Source of the DNA: Bacteroides faecalis
Lineage (GTDB): Bacteria > Bacteroidota > Bacteroidia > Bacteroidales > Bacteroidaceae
DNA: 64,000 nt
Reading direction: 5' to 3'
Assembly (NCBI RefSeq): GCF_003865075.1
Contig: NZ_BHWB01000010.1
Span: forward strand, 1 to 64,000
Of the stretch, positions 63,093 through 64,000 are shown piece after piece; the first letter of the stretch is position 1; every line of letters starts with the position of its first letter. The translations under genes were made by a program, and so were the position numbers. The notes under the pieces are model-generated. The model saw nothing but the letters and a program-made list of their open reading frames with translations, was not told the DNA's origin and ran no database searches.

Positions 63093-63126
63093 AAAGCTCT
63101 GAAATTCAAGGATTTCAGGGCTTTTT
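63093..63126 (+). terminator. terminator after the tRNA-Asp cluster
   Basis: AAAGCTCTGAAAT (63093-63105) pairs with ATTTCAGGGCTTT (63112-63124) with one G-T pair, followed by a T-run. It ends the tRNA precursor before the integrase gene. Confidence 0.8.
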
Positions 63127-63179
63127 CTTTTTCCTGATTCGGCAAAAAATAGCGGTTTAAAGCAGTTCTCACGTGGCTT

Positions 63180-63220
63180 ATTCGTGGGACTTTTTGAAAA
63201 CTGTTTTTGCTCCCACGAAT
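63180..63220. repeat. 10-bp perfect inverted repeat upstream of the integrase gene
   Basis: ATTCGTGGGA (63180-63189) and TCCCACGAAT (63211-63220) are exact complements 21 bp apart. They lie between the tRNA terminator and the integrase start. This could be an integrase or excisionase arm site, or an operator; there is no T-tail. Confidence 0.5.
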
Positions 63221-63310
63221 TGACGCGTTTGTCTTTGATTGTCAGTTTTTTGCGTAGCTGGTTTTTGAGTGTAGTAAACTAATCTTGTACCACTTTAAAA
63301 TCAAAAAATT

Positions 63311-64000
63311 ATGGGAGCAGTGAAAAGAAACACACTAAGCGTATTGTTCATTATCAAGAAAGCAAAACTTCTGAAAAACGGTGAAGCTCCTATTTGTATG
63401 CGCATCACCGTAAACAAACGAATAGCCGAAGTTATGATTAAACGGAGCATTCCCGTTGATTTATGGAATCAGAAAAAGGAATGTTCCAAAGGAAAAGACC
63501 GTGTAGCCACCGAACTGAACCACTACATTAATACGGTTCGTGCCAAAATATTGCAGATACACCGTGAACTGGAGATAGACAACAAACCGATTACAGCCGA
63601 TATAATAAAGGATTGTTTCTACGGACGGGACAAGGTACAGCGCAGCTTGCTAGAAATGTATGCAGAGCATAACGAGAAATGCCGTGCCCTGATTGGCAAA
63701 GAATATACGGAAAGCACCATTACCAAGTTTGATACTTCCATAAACCGACTGAAAGAATATATCCGTACTTGTTACCACTGTGATGATATAATGCTGGCAG
63801 AACTGGACGGGTAATTTATCCGTGATTTTGATTTTTGGCTGAAAACGGATAAGCATTGCCCAAACAACTCTACATTGAAACATTTGAAGAACTTGAAAAA
63901 AGTTGTTCGTATTGCTTTGGCTAACGAGTGGATAAAGAAAAACCCGTTTTACGGCATCCACTTCAAGCAGGAGGAAGTAAATGTAGAGTTCCTTTCACGT
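63311..64000 (+). pseudogene. tyrosine recombinase (integrase), interrupted by a stop, cut off by the window end
   Basis: The frame starts as a Bacteroides mobile-element integrase. An Arm-DNA-binding domain (about 1-90; NTLSVLFIIKKAKLLKNG, APICMRITVNKRIAEVMIKR) precedes a SAM-like core-binding domain (from about 115; LLEMYAEHNEKCRALIGKEY). At 63812-63814 a TAA stop breaks it after AELDG. In the same frame the protein continues without pause (FIRDFDFWLKTDKHCPNNST ... FKQEEVNVEFLSR) to the window end. Relatives usually have Glu at this place (LDGEFIRDF-like), so a GAA-to-TAA change explains it. The catalytic domain would lie past the window. It is directly next to tRNA-Asp, which suggests the end of an integrated element. 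Confidence 0.85.

Overview
The window looks like chromosomal DNA of a gut Bacteroides, probably of the B. thetaiotaomicron/ovatus/xylanisolvens type. This is inferred from gene content and signals, not from a database match. The evidence is: Bacteroidetes promoters (TTTG or TTG, about 19-21 bp, then TAnnTTTG) before many genes; a short primary sigma factor without region 1.1; Bacteroidetes-only families (DUF3078, DUF3127, DUF4348, DUF4494); a Bacteroidales-type RNase P RNA; and a tyrosine recombinase of the type carried by Bacteroides integrative elements. About 55 protein genes look intact and most are housekeeping.

Layout. 0-1.2 kb: two decayed minus-strand genes (a small exported protein and a YkuD-type L,D-transpeptidase relative). 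1.3-6.3 kb: rpoD, a DegQ/HtrA protease, and a murein-peptide salvage pair (L-Ala-D/L-Glu epimerase and NlpC/P60 endopeptidase). 6.4-13.7 kb: rnpB, a GH127-like glycosidase, a YihY membrane protein and a tricorn-like S41 protease. 13.7-14.5 kb is a repeat-bearing gap. 14.5-17.6 kb: nitroreductase, riboflavin synthase and a LytS/LytTR two-component pair. 17.7-22.6 kb: a predicted orphan small RNA, then phoU-pstB-pstA-pstC facing pstS across a shared control region with PHO-box-like repeats. pstA carries a frameshift, and pstC has a PstS-like segment in its first periplasmic loop. 22.6-36.9 kb: glnS, a TPR protein, DedA, DUF3078, tpx, HdeD, a large membrane protein with two RCK-like Rossmann domains and a RyR-like C-terminus, a DUF4494-YggS-DHOD-like operon, PIN-PhoH, folC and ridA.

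37.3-39.1 kb is a gene graveyard. It holds remains of a VirE_N/DUF3987 protein with a 34-bp inverted repeat and a damaged MNT nucleotidyltransferase, genes often found near Bacteroides capsule loci. 39.2-46.5 kb is a tight minus-strand operon: dnaN, a DnaQ-like exonuclease, coaBC, recN, rlmB and a TPR protein with a degenerate trypsin-like domain. 46.6-54.4 kb: DUF3127, DUF3352-like, an MBL-fold hydrolase, murB, a DUF4348 lipoprotein, and threonine catabolism (an epimerase-like threonine dehydrogenase facing kbl). 54.6-62.3 kb: ferritin, lysA, lysC, an FtsE-like ATPase, hisIE, hisF, hisA, hisH and purU, with a palindromic repeat array between hisA and hisH.

62.7-64 kb: three identical tRNA-Asp(GUC) genes in an exact 125-bp tandem repeat. 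They are followed at once by a tyrosine recombinase gene broken by an in-frame stop, which probably marks one end of an integrated element continuing past the window.

Functionally, the Pst/PhoU cluster handles phosphate uptake, the NlpC/epimerase pair salvages cell-wall peptide, the dnaN-recN operon couples replication and repair to CoA synthesis, and the his/lys block makes amino acids. The most notable items are the orphan sRNA, the PstS-like insertion in PstC with the PHO-box array, the RCK/RyR membrane protein, the pseudoprotease-TPR protein, and the tRNA triplication next to a dead integrase.
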